NCBI RefSeq assembly: GCF_029625215.1
Contig: NZ_CP121197.1
Span: 434,001-498,000 of the forward strand
Direction: 5' to 3'
DNA from: Aurantibacillus circumpalustris
Lineage (GTDB): Bacteria > Bacteroidota > Bacteroidia > B-17B0 > Aurantibacillaceae
Length of the DNA stretch: 64,000 bases
Shown: piece by piece, positions 27,284 through 37,311 of the stretch
Numbering within the stretch: position 1 is the first letter of the stretch
Layout of the letters: each line of letters begins with the position of its first letter
The notes under the pieces: generated by a model
Databases searched by the model: none
Told to the model about the DNA's origin: nothing
Seen by the model: the letters and a program-made list of their open reading frames with translations, nothing else
Made by a program: the position numbers and the translations under genes

Positions 27284-27291
27284 CAAAGATA
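27284..27291 (-). promoter_or_regulatory. -7 element of clpX
   Basis: TATCTTTG on the minus strand fully matches TAnnTTTG and ends 12 bases before the clpX ATG. No clear TTG lies at the -33 distance. It implies a very short leader and decides the clpX start. Confidence 0.5.
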
Positions 27292-27448
27292 ATAAAAATG
27301 AAGGATTTATAGGCTCTAAAAGCCATTTTCTTCATTTATAAAGGTTAAGAGTCGATTTTATAGACACAACTCTTTTCTAAGGTGCCACAAATCTATTTTA
27401 CGTAATTAGAAGCAACTATTCCTTAATATTTAATGGATTGTTAATTGA

Positions 27449-30400
27449 TTAGTTATAGCGAGTGCCAATAACTAAAATATCATCTACTTGTTCATGTGTG
27501 CCACGCCAATTTTCAATGGATATATTAAGCAACTCTCTTTGCTCAGCCATTCCCAAGTGTTGTGAATTAACGAGCAAATGTTTTAAAGCACTTGATTTAA
27601 ATTTTTTACCTGCAGGTCCGCCAAACTGATCTGAATATCCGTCAGAAAATATGTAAATAGTATCTCCCTTTTCAAGCGGAATTTCGTGATTGGTAAACTT
27701 ATTGTTTTCACCAGATTTCGAATTACCTATAGGAAATTTATTGGCTTTTATTTCGATTAACTCTTTATTTCTGATTATCCATAAAGGATTATATGCACCA
27801 GCATATTCAAGCACTCCCTTCTTCTTATCGAAGGAACAAATCGCAATGTCCATTCCGTCACGCACGGTATTATCCTCTAAATCTGTTTGTCGTAAGGTAT
27901 CGGATATACTTTTGTTTAATTCGTCCAGTATTCTCGCGGGTTGCGTTATTTTTTGCTCACCAACAACTCTGTCTAATAAATTATGCCCAACAATCGACAT
28001 AAAAGCACCCGGAACACCATGGCCCGTACAATCAACGGCTGCAAAGATAACTGTGTCTTTTTTATCTTCCATCCAATAAAAATCTCCACTTACTATGTCC
28101 TTCGGTTTAAAAAGAACAAACGTGTTAGGTAAATGCTTTTTCACGAAATCATCCGGTGGCAAAATAGCATCTTGAATACGTTTGGCGTAACGAATACTTG
28201 CAGTAATATCCTTATTTATTTCATCCAATTCTTTGTTTTTTTCTACAACTTCAGCGGTGCGTTCGTTTACTTTATCTTCCAGTATTTTCTTTTCATCGCG
28301 TAATTTTCGTTCTCTTATTTTAATATAAGCAAACAAAGCACTTACTATTATAGAAAACATAATTAAATAAAACCACCAGGTTTTCCAGTATGGTGGACTA
28401 ATATTTATTTTAATATCTATAGATTCACTACAAACTCCTCTACTATTGCAAGATCTTAGATGAAAAACATATTCATTATCTGTAAGGTTTGAATATACTT
28501 GGGAAGTTTCTGTGACTGTCTTCCAATCCCCATCGTAACCATCAAGTTTAATTTTATATTTCACTCCTTCCGGGTTTGAAAGCGAAATACCTACGAATTC
28601 AAAATTTAGAGAATTTTCTTCGTAAGATAATTCAACTTTATCTGAGAGGGGGTACTCTTTAAGATTAACTTTAAATGAAAGCATTTTTGTGAGGGGTGGT
28701 GGTGGAAGCTTTTCATCAAGTTTTGGACTATACTTAAATGCTCCATTTACAGTACCAAACCAAAGATTATTTTCATTATCACTATAAAATGATCTCGACT
28801 TTGTTTCTACACCCGTAAAACCATCACCGCTCAAGTAAGAGGAGAATGTAGCTTTTTCAAGGCTAAATTTATTGAGTCCTTTATTTGTTCCTAACCAAAC
28901 ATTATTGTTTTTATCTGCGGTAACAAGTGTAATAAAATCAGATTCGAGTCCATCTTTTACTTTATAATTCGTAAAAGACTTTCCATCATAAACAAAAGCA
29001 CCACCACCTTCAGTTCCAACCCAAATTCTATGCTTAGCGTCTTCTGTTATTGAAGAAATACTTGTGTTATTGAGACCGTTTTCACGATTATATTTTCTAA
29101 TCTCTTTACCATTGTAAACGCTTATTCCCTTTTGTTTTGTTCCAATCCAAATATTTCCTTTTGTGTCTTCAAAAAGACATGAAATGTCATTGTCACTTAA
29201 TCCGTCTATTGTACGTAATGTTTTAATAGCACCAGTAGCGAGATCATAGTATACAATTCCTTCATAGGTTCCAATCCATAAACGATTTCTACTATCAATC
29301 AAAAGAGAACTTACTAAAGTATTTACAATATCGTTTAGAGCTGGGATTTGTTGTAAATGTCCTTGCTGTGAATCATACTTAATAACCTTACCACCCCACA
29401 TACCAATCCACAGATTTCCATATTTATCAGCCACTATTGCACGAATATTATTGTTCGGCAATCCTTCTGCCATAGTTATATTTTTACAAGCCTTGTCATG
29501 GGTCTCTTTAGGATTATATAATGTTAAACCTTCGTTGGTACCAAACCAATAATTTCCATTTCGATCCTGGCTTATTGCCCAGACCTGATTATCACGCATT
29601 CCGTTTCGTTTAGAAATCGAGACAAATTTTTCACCAGAAAATACCTGTAACCCTTCGCCAGAAGTGCCCAAAAGAATATTTCCATCTTTATCTTCAAAAA
29701 TATTTTTTATTTTATTGGTCGCTAAGCCGTTGTTTGAATTAAAAGCTGTAACTTTCTTTGTCTTTTCATTATATCTGTACACGCCCCTATTCGCAACTGT
29801 TACCCAGATATTATTCTCCCTATCTTCAAGAATTGTATAAACATAGTTTGGCCCTCCACCAAATATATCATTAGCAATTTCCTGAGGACTAAAAAGGAGT
29901 TCGAATTTATTTTTAGCTACGTCATATTTCGATACACTTCCAGCAAGAGTTCCAACCAAAAAATTATTGTTGTGATCCAGTGTTAACGCTGAAATTTGCC
30001 CGATTGGCATATTTTCAGGTCTGAAAAAATCAAATTGACGCGTACTTCTGTCCATTATTTTTATGCCCACATCGGTGAGAAACCAGAGGTTTCCTTTAGT
30101 ATCTTGCGATGTAGAAATAACGTATTGGCTTAAGCCCTGACGGCCTGAATAAACTTTAATTGCCAGCTGTTCCTTTAAATCTCTTGACGGATCTAAAATT
30201 TTGATAACACCTGCAGAAAACGTTGAAATCCACAAACTACCCGTTTTATCCTGAAAAAAACCATATATTTTTTTATCTTTGGGAAGCAATTTTGATTTTA
30301 TTTCAGTAAAGGTTTTACCGTCATATTTGGTAAGCATTCCATTTTCGTGACCCAACCAAATGTGATTATTTTTATCTAAAAAAATAGCGCTGACATTATT

Positions 30401-30631
30401 ATCCGCTAGGCCGTCTTCTTTAGTATAATTAATGAAATTTTTTCCGTCGAATCTTGAAACGCCGCCATCTGTTGCCAACCAATAAAACCCAGCACTATCC
30501 TGAATAATACCCGAAACGTTAGATTGCGCCAACCCATCTTTTACCCCAAAATTGGAGAAATGATAGGATTGCGCATTAAATAAAAGTGGTAATAAAAGTA
30601 GAAAGAATTGTATAATGTTTCTGAAATACAT
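27449..30631 (-). CDS. Propeller sensor with Y_Y_Y domain and SpoIIE (PP2C) phosphatase
   Basis: 1060 residues. Signal peptide about 1-20. About residues 25-630 are two-component-regulator propeller repeats (patterns GDGLADNNVSAI, DNNHIWLG, GNIWIGT). A Y_Y_Y domain follows (about 650-740), one membrane helix (about 755-778), a coiled coil (about 785-840) and a SpoIIE/PP2C phosphatase domain (about 860-1060) with metal-site motifs VSGDFYWME, VDCTGHGVPGAFM and FSDGYSDQFGG. The output is therefore predicted to be serine/threonine dephosphorylation in the cytoplasm in response to a periplasmic signal. It is the second gene after the caspase gene (24-base gap). Substrate unknown. Confidence 0.93.
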   Translation of the reverse strand: MYFRNIIQFFLLLLPLLFNAQSYHFSNFGVKDGLAQSNVSGIIQDSAGFYWLATDGGVSRFDGKNFINYTKEDGLADNNVSAIFLDKNNHIWLGHENGMLTKYDGKTFTEIKSKLLPKDKKIYGFFQDKTGSLWISTFSAGVIKILDPSRDLKEQLAIKVYSGRQGLSQYVISTSQDTKGNLWFLTDVGIKIMDRSTRQFDFFRPENMPIGQISALTLDHNNNFLVGTLAGSVSKYDVAKNKFELLFSPQEIANDIFGGGPNYVYTILEDRENNIWVTVANRGVYRYNEKTKKVTAFNSNNGLATNKIKNIFEDKDGNILLGTSGEGLQVFSGEKFVSISKRNGMRDNQVWAISQDRNGNYWFGTNEGLTLYNPKETHDKACKNITMAEGLPNNNIRAIVADKYGNLWIGMWGGKVIKYDSQQGHLQQIPALNDIVNTLVSSLLIDSRNRLWIGTYEGIVYYDLATGAIKTLRTIDGLSDNDISCLFEDTKGNIWIGTKQKGISVYNGKEIRKYNRENGLNNTSISSITEDAKHRIWVGTEGGGAFVYDGKSFTNYKVKDGLESDFITLVTADKNNNVWLGTNKGLNKFSLEKATFSSYLSGDGFTGVETKSRSFYSDNENNLWFGTVNGAFKYSPKLDEKLPPPPLTKMLSFKVNLKEYPLSDKVELSYEENSLNFEFVGISLSNPEGVKYKIKLDGYDGDWKTVTETSQVYSNLTDNEYVFHLRSCNSRGVCSESIDIKINISPPYWKTWWFYLIMFSIIVSALFAYIKIRERKLRDEKKILEDKVNERTAEVVEKNKELDEINKDITASIRYAKRIQDAILPPDDFVKKHLPNTFVLFKPKDIVSGDFYWMEDKKDTVIFAAVDCTGHGVPGAFMSIVGHNLLDRVVGEQKITQPARILDELNKSISDTLRQTDLEDNTVRDGMDIAICSFDKKKGVLEYAGAYNPLWIIRNKELIEIKANKFPIGNSKSGENNKFTNHEIPLEKGDTIYIFSDGYSDQFGGPAGKKFKSSALKHLLVNSQHLGMAEQRELLNISIENWRGTHEQVDDILVIGTRYN

Positions 30632-30646
30632 ACAAGATTATACAAT

Positions 30647-30654
30647 CAAAGCTA
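30647..30654 (-). promoter_or_regulatory. -7-like element before the SpoIIE gene
   Basis: TAGCTTTG on the minus strand matches TAnnTTTG exactly, in the 24-base space between the caspase gene and the SpoIIE gene, 16 bases before the latter's ATG. No -33 TTG is seen at normal distance. It may give the phosphatase its own transcript. Confidence 0.3.
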
Positions 30655-30655
30655 A

Positions 30656-32998
30656 TTATTTTTTGATAAAGAAATAAGTTCCACCTTCATCTTCAAGATC
30701 TTTAATTTTTCCGAATTTTGGAGCTTGATTTCCAGCTTGAGAAACAGAATAAGTTACCTTTTTCACGATTTTCTCAATCGGTAAACATGGTTCAACATTA
30801 TTGTTGAGGGCGCTCACAAATGTTTTAGTGAACTGTGAGTTATCTGAAGCGAGTTCATAACCAGCTGAAGTAAATACTTGAGAAGATTTAGCTTTTGTTA
30901 GTTCGAAATTATCACAACGTTTTTCATCATCACCACCACGCATTGCCATTAAAAAAGTTGCTCCTGATTCGCAAGCGTCAGTAATTACAAGTGTATGAAC
31001 TAACTTCCCTGCATACGACTGCATAGCCGCCTTTAAGTTATTAATACCAAAATAGCTAAACTCATCGTCAGTTTTTCCATCAGCAGGTACCCAGTATCCA
31101 GTAGGACTCACATACTTACCATGTCCAGCATACCAAATCAATAAGGAGTTAATGTTATTATTCTTTACATAGTCCCTTAACTCAATGGAAAAGAACTTCT
31201 CCATTTCAATCTTAGTCATGTTTTGCTTAAAAACGGTTTTAGTTATTTTGTAATTAGCTAAAGCTGTTCTCATCGCAGTTACGTCCTTCGCTGGACCTTC
31301 AAGGCTAGGAAAATTTGTGTATTTACTGTTTTCGATAAAAACAACCCAAGTATTGCCCATCGGATTGTCAACACCAGCGGTTGAAGCAGTGCGGTTAAGC
31401 GCATAAACTTGAATGTTTTCATTACCATAAATATCTTTAACAGTAATTGAAATTTTTGCTTTTTCAGCAATTTTTATTTGAGTAGAAAATTCCGGGTTAA
31501 GATTACTTGGGTTAAAAGAAGCACTTATTCCATCGATGATAATTGATTCAATCAAACTGGCATCCTTTATTTTACCTTGCAAATAAATCTCCTGGTTATT
31601 GTTTTCAATAAAGATTTCATTTTCAAAAGTAGCAATTGGAGTTTCAATAGCTATAATTGGCTTGTCGCTTTCTGTTTTTTCAATTTTAAACTGAGTCGTT
31701 TGAGTATTGTTATATACATCTGTAGCGCTCACTGTAATTTCATTTAATTTAACCAGATCTGTAATATTTAAAGTAAAAACAGGGTTCAATGAATCCATTG
31801 AAAATACAGCAGTTCCTGAGTTAACATCAATATTTTTAATTAAGCTGGCATCCTTTACAATACCTTTAAGAGTGATTTCGTTTTTATCAGATGCTATTTT
31901 AATGACGTTTTTGTCAGCTTTCATGGAAGTAAGCTCAATCTCAGGCTTAGTGGATTCTTTATTCAACTCAAAAATCTTCTTTTTCGCCTGTTTCACAATG
32001 CCGTCAATCTTTTCATCGCCTGTTGCAAGGGAAGCTACTCTATTGTAGTCGGATAATGCCGCTTTAAAGTTCTGAATCAATTCGCTTGCGTAAGCCCTAT
32101 TTAAATAAGCTACAACGTTTTTATCATCCAGTCTAATAATTTGAGAATAATCATTGATTGAATTGTGATGTTGACCAAGAACTGCATAAAACGAAGCTCT
32201 TTGCATAAATGCTTCGGTAGTTGGTTTGGTTAAAATAACCTTAGTGATTTCATTTATGGCATTTTGGTAATCCTTTTTAGCCGCGTGTACTAAACTTTTT
32301 GTAAAAAACACATCTGGATTATTAGGATCCTTAGTCAAAGCTTCATTACAAACCTTCATAGCATCGTCAGTCTTGTTTAACTCAATTTGAGTTAAAGCAA
32401 GAGCAACGTAAGCAGGAATAAATTTGGCGTCTACCTGTTTTGAACTTCTATAGAATTTCTCAGCTTCAATGTTATTCTTTAAGCTATCAAGCATTACAGC
32501 ATGATTGTACAAACTCAAAGCGGTTTTTTTGTTAGCAAGAGCCATTTCGGTTACCTTCATACCGTAATTGTAATCTCTCAATTCAAATAAAACCTTAACT
32601 TCCAAAGCCAATGCGTCTACGTAATGTTTATCGCGTTCGATTGCTTTACGCAACATATCATCAGCTTCTTTATTTTTCTTAAGTTCTGCAAATAAGCGGC
32701 CAGACTCATAATAGTATTTTTTTTCCTTCGGGTTAAAAACAGAAGCTTTGTTGTAATCTTCAATCGCTTCAGATTTAAAATTTATTTTTTCGTAACATAC
32801 AGCCCTTGATATGTAAGCCTTTTCTAACTTTGGCTCCATTTCTAATGCTTTTGAATAGTTTTCTATTGCGCCTTCATAATTCTTTGCTTTTTCAAACTTC
32901 ACAGCAGCGCTCATATATTTTTTTGGAGATTGAGCTAAAACAAATGACGGAATTAGCGCTAATATTCCCACGATTAATAAACTTCTGAATATTGACAT
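30656..32998 (-). CDS. TPR and caspase-domain (C14) protein
   Basis: 780 residues from the ATG at 32998; the in-frame ATG at 33037 would place 13 residues before the signal peptide MSIFRSLLIVGILALIPS. About residues 20-330 are tetratricopeptide repeats. Two beta-sandwich-like repeats follow (about 345-440 and 450-540), both with a DASLI(KN/ES)I segment. The caspase domain (about 545-780) keeps the dyad: His in IWYAGHGKY and Cys in ITDACESGATF. The signal peptide places the protease outside the cytoplasm. It is the first gene of a probable operon with the SpoIIE sensor. Substrate unknown. Confidence 0.92.
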   Translation of the reverse strand: MSIFRSLLIVGILALIPSFVLAQSPKKYMSAAVKFEKAKNYEGAIENYSKALEMEPKLEKAYISRAVCYEKINFKSEAIEDYNKASVFNPKEKKYYYESGRLFAELKKNKEADDMLRKAIERDKHYVDALALEVKVLFELRDYNYGMKVTEMALANKKTALSLYNHAVMLDSLKNNIEAEKFYRSSKQVDAKFIPAYVALALTQIELNKTDDAMKVCNEALTKDPNNPDVFFTKSLVHAAKKDYQNAINEITKVILTKPTTEAFMQRASFYAVLGQHHNSINDYSQIIRLDDKNVVAYLNRAYASELIQNFKAALSDYNRVASLATGDEKIDGIVKQAKKKIFELNKESTKPEIELTSMKADKNVIKIASDKNEITLKGIVKDASLIKNIDVNSGTAVFSMDSLNPVFTLNITDLVKLNEITVSATDVYNNTQTTQFKIEKTESDKPIIAIETPIATFENEIFIENNNQEIYLQGKIKDASLIESIIIDGISASFNPSNLNPEFSTQIKIAEKAKISITVKDIYGNENIQVYALNRTASTAGVDNPMGNTWVVFIENSKYTNFPSLEGPAKDVTAMRTALANYKITKTVFKQNMTKIEMEKFFSIELRDYVKNNNINSLLIWYAGHGKYVSPTGYWVPADGKTDDEFSYFGINNLKAAMQSYAGKLVHTLVITDACESGATFLMAMRGGDDEKRCDNFELTKAKSSQVFTSAGYELASDNSQFTKTFVSALNNNVEPCLPIEKIVKKVTYSVSQAGNQAPKFGKIKDLEDEGGTYFFIKK

Positions 32999-33569
32999 GA
33001 TATTGGATTTTAATGTTTGACTGAACGAAGATAACAATTTTTTTAAACAGAAGTCCGTAATAAGTCACTATTTTGAGGAAGCACTCCAATTTGTTAAAAT
33101 TCTTGTTAATTAAATGGTTTTAGATGTTAATAACTCGAAACCGCGCTGGAAAATGACTCTTTTTTGCTTATTTTCTCACTACTATATCACCTCAATATCA
33201 TACTTTCCGAGCCAACTAATGAAATAATGGGGTTAGGGTTCAGTATGATGTTGTTATTTGCGACGGAAAATGACTTTTTCAACAGACAGATTCATCCAAG
33301 CTATTCTTAAGTTAAAAGAAAACTCTGTTTTATGAAACTGATCACAGAAATAGAAACTTAGCCGGTGATAAATTTAACCGTATTTAGACACTAGAAGCCT
33401 TTGAAAAAGATGAACTGGCTGTCTTAATGCGGGAAATCCCGATATAGTGTTTGCAAGGATTTCTTAATGAAAGAATGGCTTGAAATACCCACAAACACTT
33501 AATCGCAGACCGTTCTTCTTTTGAACTGTTTAGGGTTTGATGAACACCATACGTTGATAAAGAGTTTTG
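32999..33569. other. Gene-free stretch, probably degraded DNA
   Basis: No frame of useful length is open on either strand. GGAAAATGACT occurs twice in the same orientation (33148-33158 and 33265-33275), each followed by a run of T. Short protein-like fragments broken by stops occur on the plus strand near 33390-33530 (for example EAFEKDELAVLMREIPI). This looks like a decayed gene or transposon remnant, but I could not assign a family. The left part also holds the leader of the caspase gene. Confidence 0.45.
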
Positions 33570-35936
33570 TCAAAACAAAATTCGGTACTGCGGAATAACA
33601 AAAAACTTTAACTGATAGTTTGTATTAATTGTTTTGTTGGTTAGGTCGTAGGTCTGCTGAAAAACGTTTAAATTTCTTGTCACATTTTGTAAATCGATTG
33701 TGAATTCGTGTGTTACTTTTTTAGCATTGTAACGGTATCCTGGCTTAACATCCATTCTGAAATAAGGGGAGTATTGTTGTTGAAAGGCTTGAGACACATC
33801 GCGTACCTCTGCATTTGCAGCAATACTTGCATTCAGATCAATTGGTGTGTAACGTTTACCACCTGCATAAGTGGCTCTGATATCAATACTAAAGACATGC
33901 TTTTGTTTAATCCTAAATTCTTTTCCGCCCAATAGATTAAAAACATAATTGCCATTAAACGCCGTATTTCTTATCACACCATCACTTGCCAAATATTTAC
34001 TTTCGAAGAAACTGCTTGTCCACAAAAAATAAAACCCTTTACTATAAAATTTTTCAAGTGTTATTTCTAAACCATAGTTAAAGCCGGTTCCCTTGCTAAC
34101 TAGATTACTCACATTCGGACTATTAAAATCAGCACCAAGATTAAGAACTGAAAAATAGTTAGGATAATTTTTTACAGGGGCATTATAAATATATTGGTAA
34201 TACACTTCTGTTTTTAAACGAAAATTAGCCGAAAAGTTGTTGTCGTAAGCTAGCACTGCATGGGCGGCTCTGGTGAAATCAAGATTTTTATTTGTTTCTA
34301 CACGATTATTTCTTGCTGTGTCAGTAGCAAAATAAATATAGGTTGGTTGAAGCTGACTATGCAATCCGGCTCCAAAACTAAATGCTTGTTTTTGATTTAA
34401 CGCATATTTTAAACCAACACGTGGCTCTATGGCGTTAGAATTATTCAGTAAAAAAACCTGATCGCTGATTCCTAGATTGATTAAAAATTTATCGCTGAAT
34501 TTATGTTGCCATTGCAAAAACGCTCTTAGTACTGCTGTTGTACCACTGTAGTTTCGCAAAGTTATAAATGTGTTATCGCCAAATAAATAATCATTACTAT
34601 CTACAAAAACAGTCTTATAAACTTCACTATAAATCCCTAGATTAATAAAATTACGTGAGTTAAATTTCTTGTTATAGGTTGTATTTAAAGAGTATCTGAC
34701 ATTTTGTGTTGTTTGTCGATACTCAGGTTTAAGGTTTTTGGGCGTTTTAAAAGACGAATCAATTCTATCAGCAAGAATAATATTTTGACTTCCACTTATT
34801 CCAATATTTGTTTTTAAGTACGCGCTCTTCTTAAATAAAATTATGTGCGAGATCCCACTTGCCCCGACATTCGATCGGAAATAAGTATCGCGCGCACTGT
34901 ATCCATACAAGTCCTGCCCTTCTTTTTTATCACTTTCTAAAAGCGCAACGTAACTGAGTCCTCCAATACCCCAAAAAGAAATTTTACCGAATTTTTTTGT
35001 AGCAAAATCTGCCTTAAATGTGATATCTTGATATTGAGGTACAGCGGCACCTGCTCCGAAATCAATGTTAAGCGCTTTAAAAACGGCTAATGTTGAGTAA
35101 CGATAGTTAACTATGAAAGTAGAATTTTTACTTTTACTAAAAGGCCCCTCTGCACCAAGCTCAAAACCGTTAAACCCTACTTGCCCAACAAACTCATGCT
35201 TTTCATTATTACCCTGTCTCATTTTAAGATCAAATACTCCAGAAGTAGCATTGCCATAGTCTGCAACAAAGGCTCCGGTCATAAAATCAGAACTACCTAA
35301 TGTATTATTGTTTAATATGCTAATAGGTCCACCGGTAGAACCTGTATTCCCAAAATGATTCGGGTTGGGGATATCAATACCATTTAGTCGCCATAAAATA
35401 CCCAAGGGTGAATTCCCTCGTATAATTATATCGTTTCGTGAATCATTTGCACCGCTAACTCCAGCATAATTAGCAGCCATTCGAGCTGGATCGTTGCGAC
35501 TTCCAGCATAACGTCCCGCTTCCTCTGCACTAAACACGCGTGCACTAACGGTACTCATCTTGTTGTTTGTTTCTGTTTTATCCTGAATTGCTGTTATTAT
35601 CACTTCCTCACCCTGCAAAACACTTTCTTCAAGCTCTACAATTAAAACTGATTCTTTTCCTGAATTTAATTCAACTGTGACGTAATTTTCTTTATAACTT
35701 ATTGCTTGAACTTTTATTTGCCATCTTCCAATAGGAACATTCTGTATTTTAAATTCTCCCTTTTCATCCGTGCTAGCTCCAAGGATTGGATTAGAATTTA
35801 TAAGGAATACAGCAACTCCTGGTAACGTTGCTTGACTTTGCTTGTCAATAATAGTTCCACGGATGGTTTGCGTGATGATTTGGGAAAAGCTGTTTAAACA
35901 AAAAAACGAAAAGAATAGTATAAAGTATTTTTTCAT
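33570..35936 (-). CDS. TonB-dependent outer-membrane receptor
   Basis: 788 residues. Signal peptide about 1-18. A carboxypeptidase-regulatory-like beta-sandwich (about 20-110; IRGTIIDKQSQATLPGVAVF) precedes the plug (about 135-240; DIIIRGNSPLGILWRLNGID, NPNHFG). The rest is a beta-barrel ending in phenylalanine (QYRILF), as usual for outer-membrane barrels. It imports an unknown ligand with TonB energy. No SusD-like partner lies next to it, so a carbohydrate Sus system is not supported. The SDR gene lies 18 bases upstream and probably shares its transcript. Confidence 0.93.
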   Translation of the reverse strand: MKKYFILFFSFFCLNSFSQIITQTIRGTIIDKQSQATLPGVAVFLINSNPILGASTDEKGEFKIQNVPIGRWQIKVQAISYKENYVTVELNSGKESVLIVELEESVLQGEEVIITAIQDKTETNNKMSTVSARVFSAEEAGRYAGSRNDPARMAANYAGVSGANDSRNDIIIRGNSPLGILWRLNGIDIPNPNHFGNTGSTGGPISILNNNTLGSSDFMTGAFVADYGNATSGVFDLKMRQGNNEKHEFVGQVGFNGFELGAEGPFSKSKNSTFIVNYRYSTLAVFKALNIDFGAGAAVPQYQDITFKADFATKKFGKISFWGIGGLSYVALLESDKKEGQDLYGYSARDTYFRSNVGASGISHIILFKKSAYLKTNIGISGSQNIILADRIDSSFKTPKNLKPEYRQTTQNVRYSLNTTYNKKFNSRNFINLGIYSEVYKTVFVDSNDYLFGDNTFITLRNYSGTTAVLRAFLQWQHKFSDKFLINLGISDQVFLLNNSNAIEPRVGLKYALNQKQAFSFGAGLHSQLQPTYIYFATDTARNNRVETNKNLDFTRAAHAVLAYDNNFSANFRLKTEVYYQYIYNAPVKNYPNYFSVLNLGADFNSPNVSNLVSKGTGFNYGLEITLEKFYSKGFYFLWTSSFFESKYLASDGVIRNTAFNGNYVFNLLGGKEFRIKQKHVFSIDIRATYAGGKRYTPIDLNASIAANAEVRDVSQAFQQQYSPYFRMDVKPGYRYNAKKVTHEFTIDLQNVTRNLNVFQQTYDLTNKTINTNYQLKFFVIPQYRILF

Positions 35937-35954
35937 GTTTTGTAAAGACTAATA

Positions 35955-36653
35955 TTAAGGCGTAGTGGAAGAAACTGGAATGATTTTCCCATTAAAATAC
36001 AGATGACCAGTTAAAGCAAAATTACAAATAAACTCTGCCATCTGAGAAGCCTTAAGTGGTGCTTTGTAACCAGGAAAAGCCTTTGCAAGCATTTCAGTTT
36101 GAACAGCTCCTAAAGCCAGACAATTTACAGCTATGTTTTTTGTTTTAAATTCTTCTGCAAGGCATTCCGTTAAACCAACTAATGCGGCCTTGCTGCTTGA
36201 ATAGGCGCTTAATCCCGGAAATTTCGAACTTCCTTGAAACCCGCCTATGCTACTGATATTTATTATGTGTGGGCGTTTTCTAGTGTTCATTAAAGGTAAA
36301 AGAGCTTGAATTAATGTGAAAGGAGCAAAAACATTCGTAGCATAAACACTTTGCAATTCTTTTTCATTTATTTTTTCAAAGGGTTTGTTTACAATAGTTC
36401 CGGCATTATTTACTAGAACATCAATTTTTAAATTAAGCGTTTTGATTGTTTTAACGATTTTTTTTTGGTCCACAATCTTGCTAATATCTGCCTTAATCGG
36501 TAATACTGAGTGCGTGTTTTTATCTCGCACCATCTTATTTAAAGAATCAATGTTTCTCGATATGGCAATAACCAGATGGCTTGGATCTTTAGAAAACAAT
36601 TTCACCATCTCAAAACCTATACCCTTTGAAGCCCCTGTTACAACTATTAGCAT
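35955..36653 (-). CDS. Short-chain dehydrogenase/reductase
   Basis: 232 residues, classical SDR size. Cofactor loop TGASKGIGFEM (6-16), NNAG at about 85-88 and the catalytic Ser-Tyr-Lys set (ISSIGG, then YSSSKAALVG). The substrate and the NAD or NADP preference are not evident. It lies just upstream of the TonB receptor gene on the same strand and is divergent from the barrel-like gene at 36726. Confidence 0.9.
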   Translation of the reverse strand: MLIVVTGASKGIGFEMVKLFSKDPSHLVIAISRNIDSLNKMVRDKNTHSVLPIKADISKIVDQKKIVKTIKTLNLKIDVLVNNAGTIVNKPFEKINEKELQSVYATNVFAPFTLIQALLPLMNTRKRPHIINISSIGGFQGSSKFPGLSAYSSSKAALVGLTECLAEEFKTKNIAVNCLALGAVQTEMLAKAFPGYKAPLKASQMAEFICNFALTGHLYFNGKIIPVSSTTP

Positions 36654-36682
36654 TTTTTAGTAAATTTACTTGGCTAAGATAC

Positions 36683-36712
36683 TTGATATTTTTCTGCTAA
36701 GAACGAAATTTG
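36683..36712 (+). promoter_or_regulatory. Promoter of the 36726 gene
   Basis: TTG (36683-36685), a 19-base spacer, then GAAATTTG (36705-36712), which differs from TAnnTTTG at one base. The ATG follows 14 bases later, so the leader is short. Confidence 0.5.
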
Positions 36713-36725
36713 CATAAATCTGTAA

Positions 36726-37295
36726 ATGAAATTGATTCGAATCATAATTCTTATTGTTGTTTGCTCTGGTTTCTCTCAGGCGCAGGTGGATAGTGTTTAC
36801 TATGGTTCTCAGGAACCGATCAAGAAGGCAAAAGAAAAAAATGATGCGTGGAAAGAGAAACTTCTTTGGGGTGGAAATCTTCAAGCATGGATTGGAAACC
36901 CAACTTTTATTCTTTTAACTCCGACTATTGGATTTACACCCTTTGAGAAATTTGATATAGGCATTGGCGGTATTTACAATTACACAAGTTACAGATCATC
37001 CTACGGAAGTTATTCTCAGTCCATTTTCGGCGGACACTCTTATGTGCGATACACTATTGGCGAAAGCTATTTTGTGCAAGTGCAATATGATAAACTTTTA
37101 CAGCCAGATCTTTTTTCTTTAGAGCCCAATAAAAAAATCTGGATTGATTACATATTTGTTGGTGGTGGATTCTGCCAAGCAATTAGCGACAAGTTAGCCT
37201 TAAGTACTTCCATTATGTATAATGTGAATCATAATTTCCTTTCCATCTACCCAAGCAGATTAATCATTCAATTTGGAATCACAGGAAGATTCTAA
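36726..37295 (+). CDS. Small outer-membrane barrel-like protein
   Basis: 189 residues with a signal peptide (first about 19, ending GFSQAQ). After a charged segment (KKAKEKNDAWKEK) the sequence alternates strand-like stretches with Gly and aromatic residues (GIGGIYNYTSYRSSY, YFVQVQYDKL) and ends in Phe (GITGRF), as in outer-membrane beta-barrels of eight or so strands. No enzyme motif. It converges with gap. Function unknown. Confidence 0.75.
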   Translation: MKLIRIIILIVVCSGFSQAQVDSVYYGSQEPIKKAKEKNDAWKEKLLWGGNLQAWIGNPTFILLTPTIGFTPFEKFDIGIGGIYNYTSYRSSYGSYSQSIFGGHSYVRYTIGESYFVQVQYDKLLQPDLFSLEPNKKIWIDYIFVGGGFCQAISDKLALSTSIMYNVNHNFLSIYPSRLIIQFGITGRF

Positions 37296-37311
37296 AAAAA
37301 TTTGTCCTTTT

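Noticed and set aside
27272-27286. A TTG start for clpX five codons upstream
   Set aside because: The codon lies inside the TATCTTTG promoter element; the family start [13 protein letters not shown] begins at 27271.
33570-35936. A Sus-type polysaccharide utilisation locus
   Set aside because: The TonB receptor has no SusD-like partner and no glycoside hydrolase genes around it; the SDR gene is the only co-directional neighbour.
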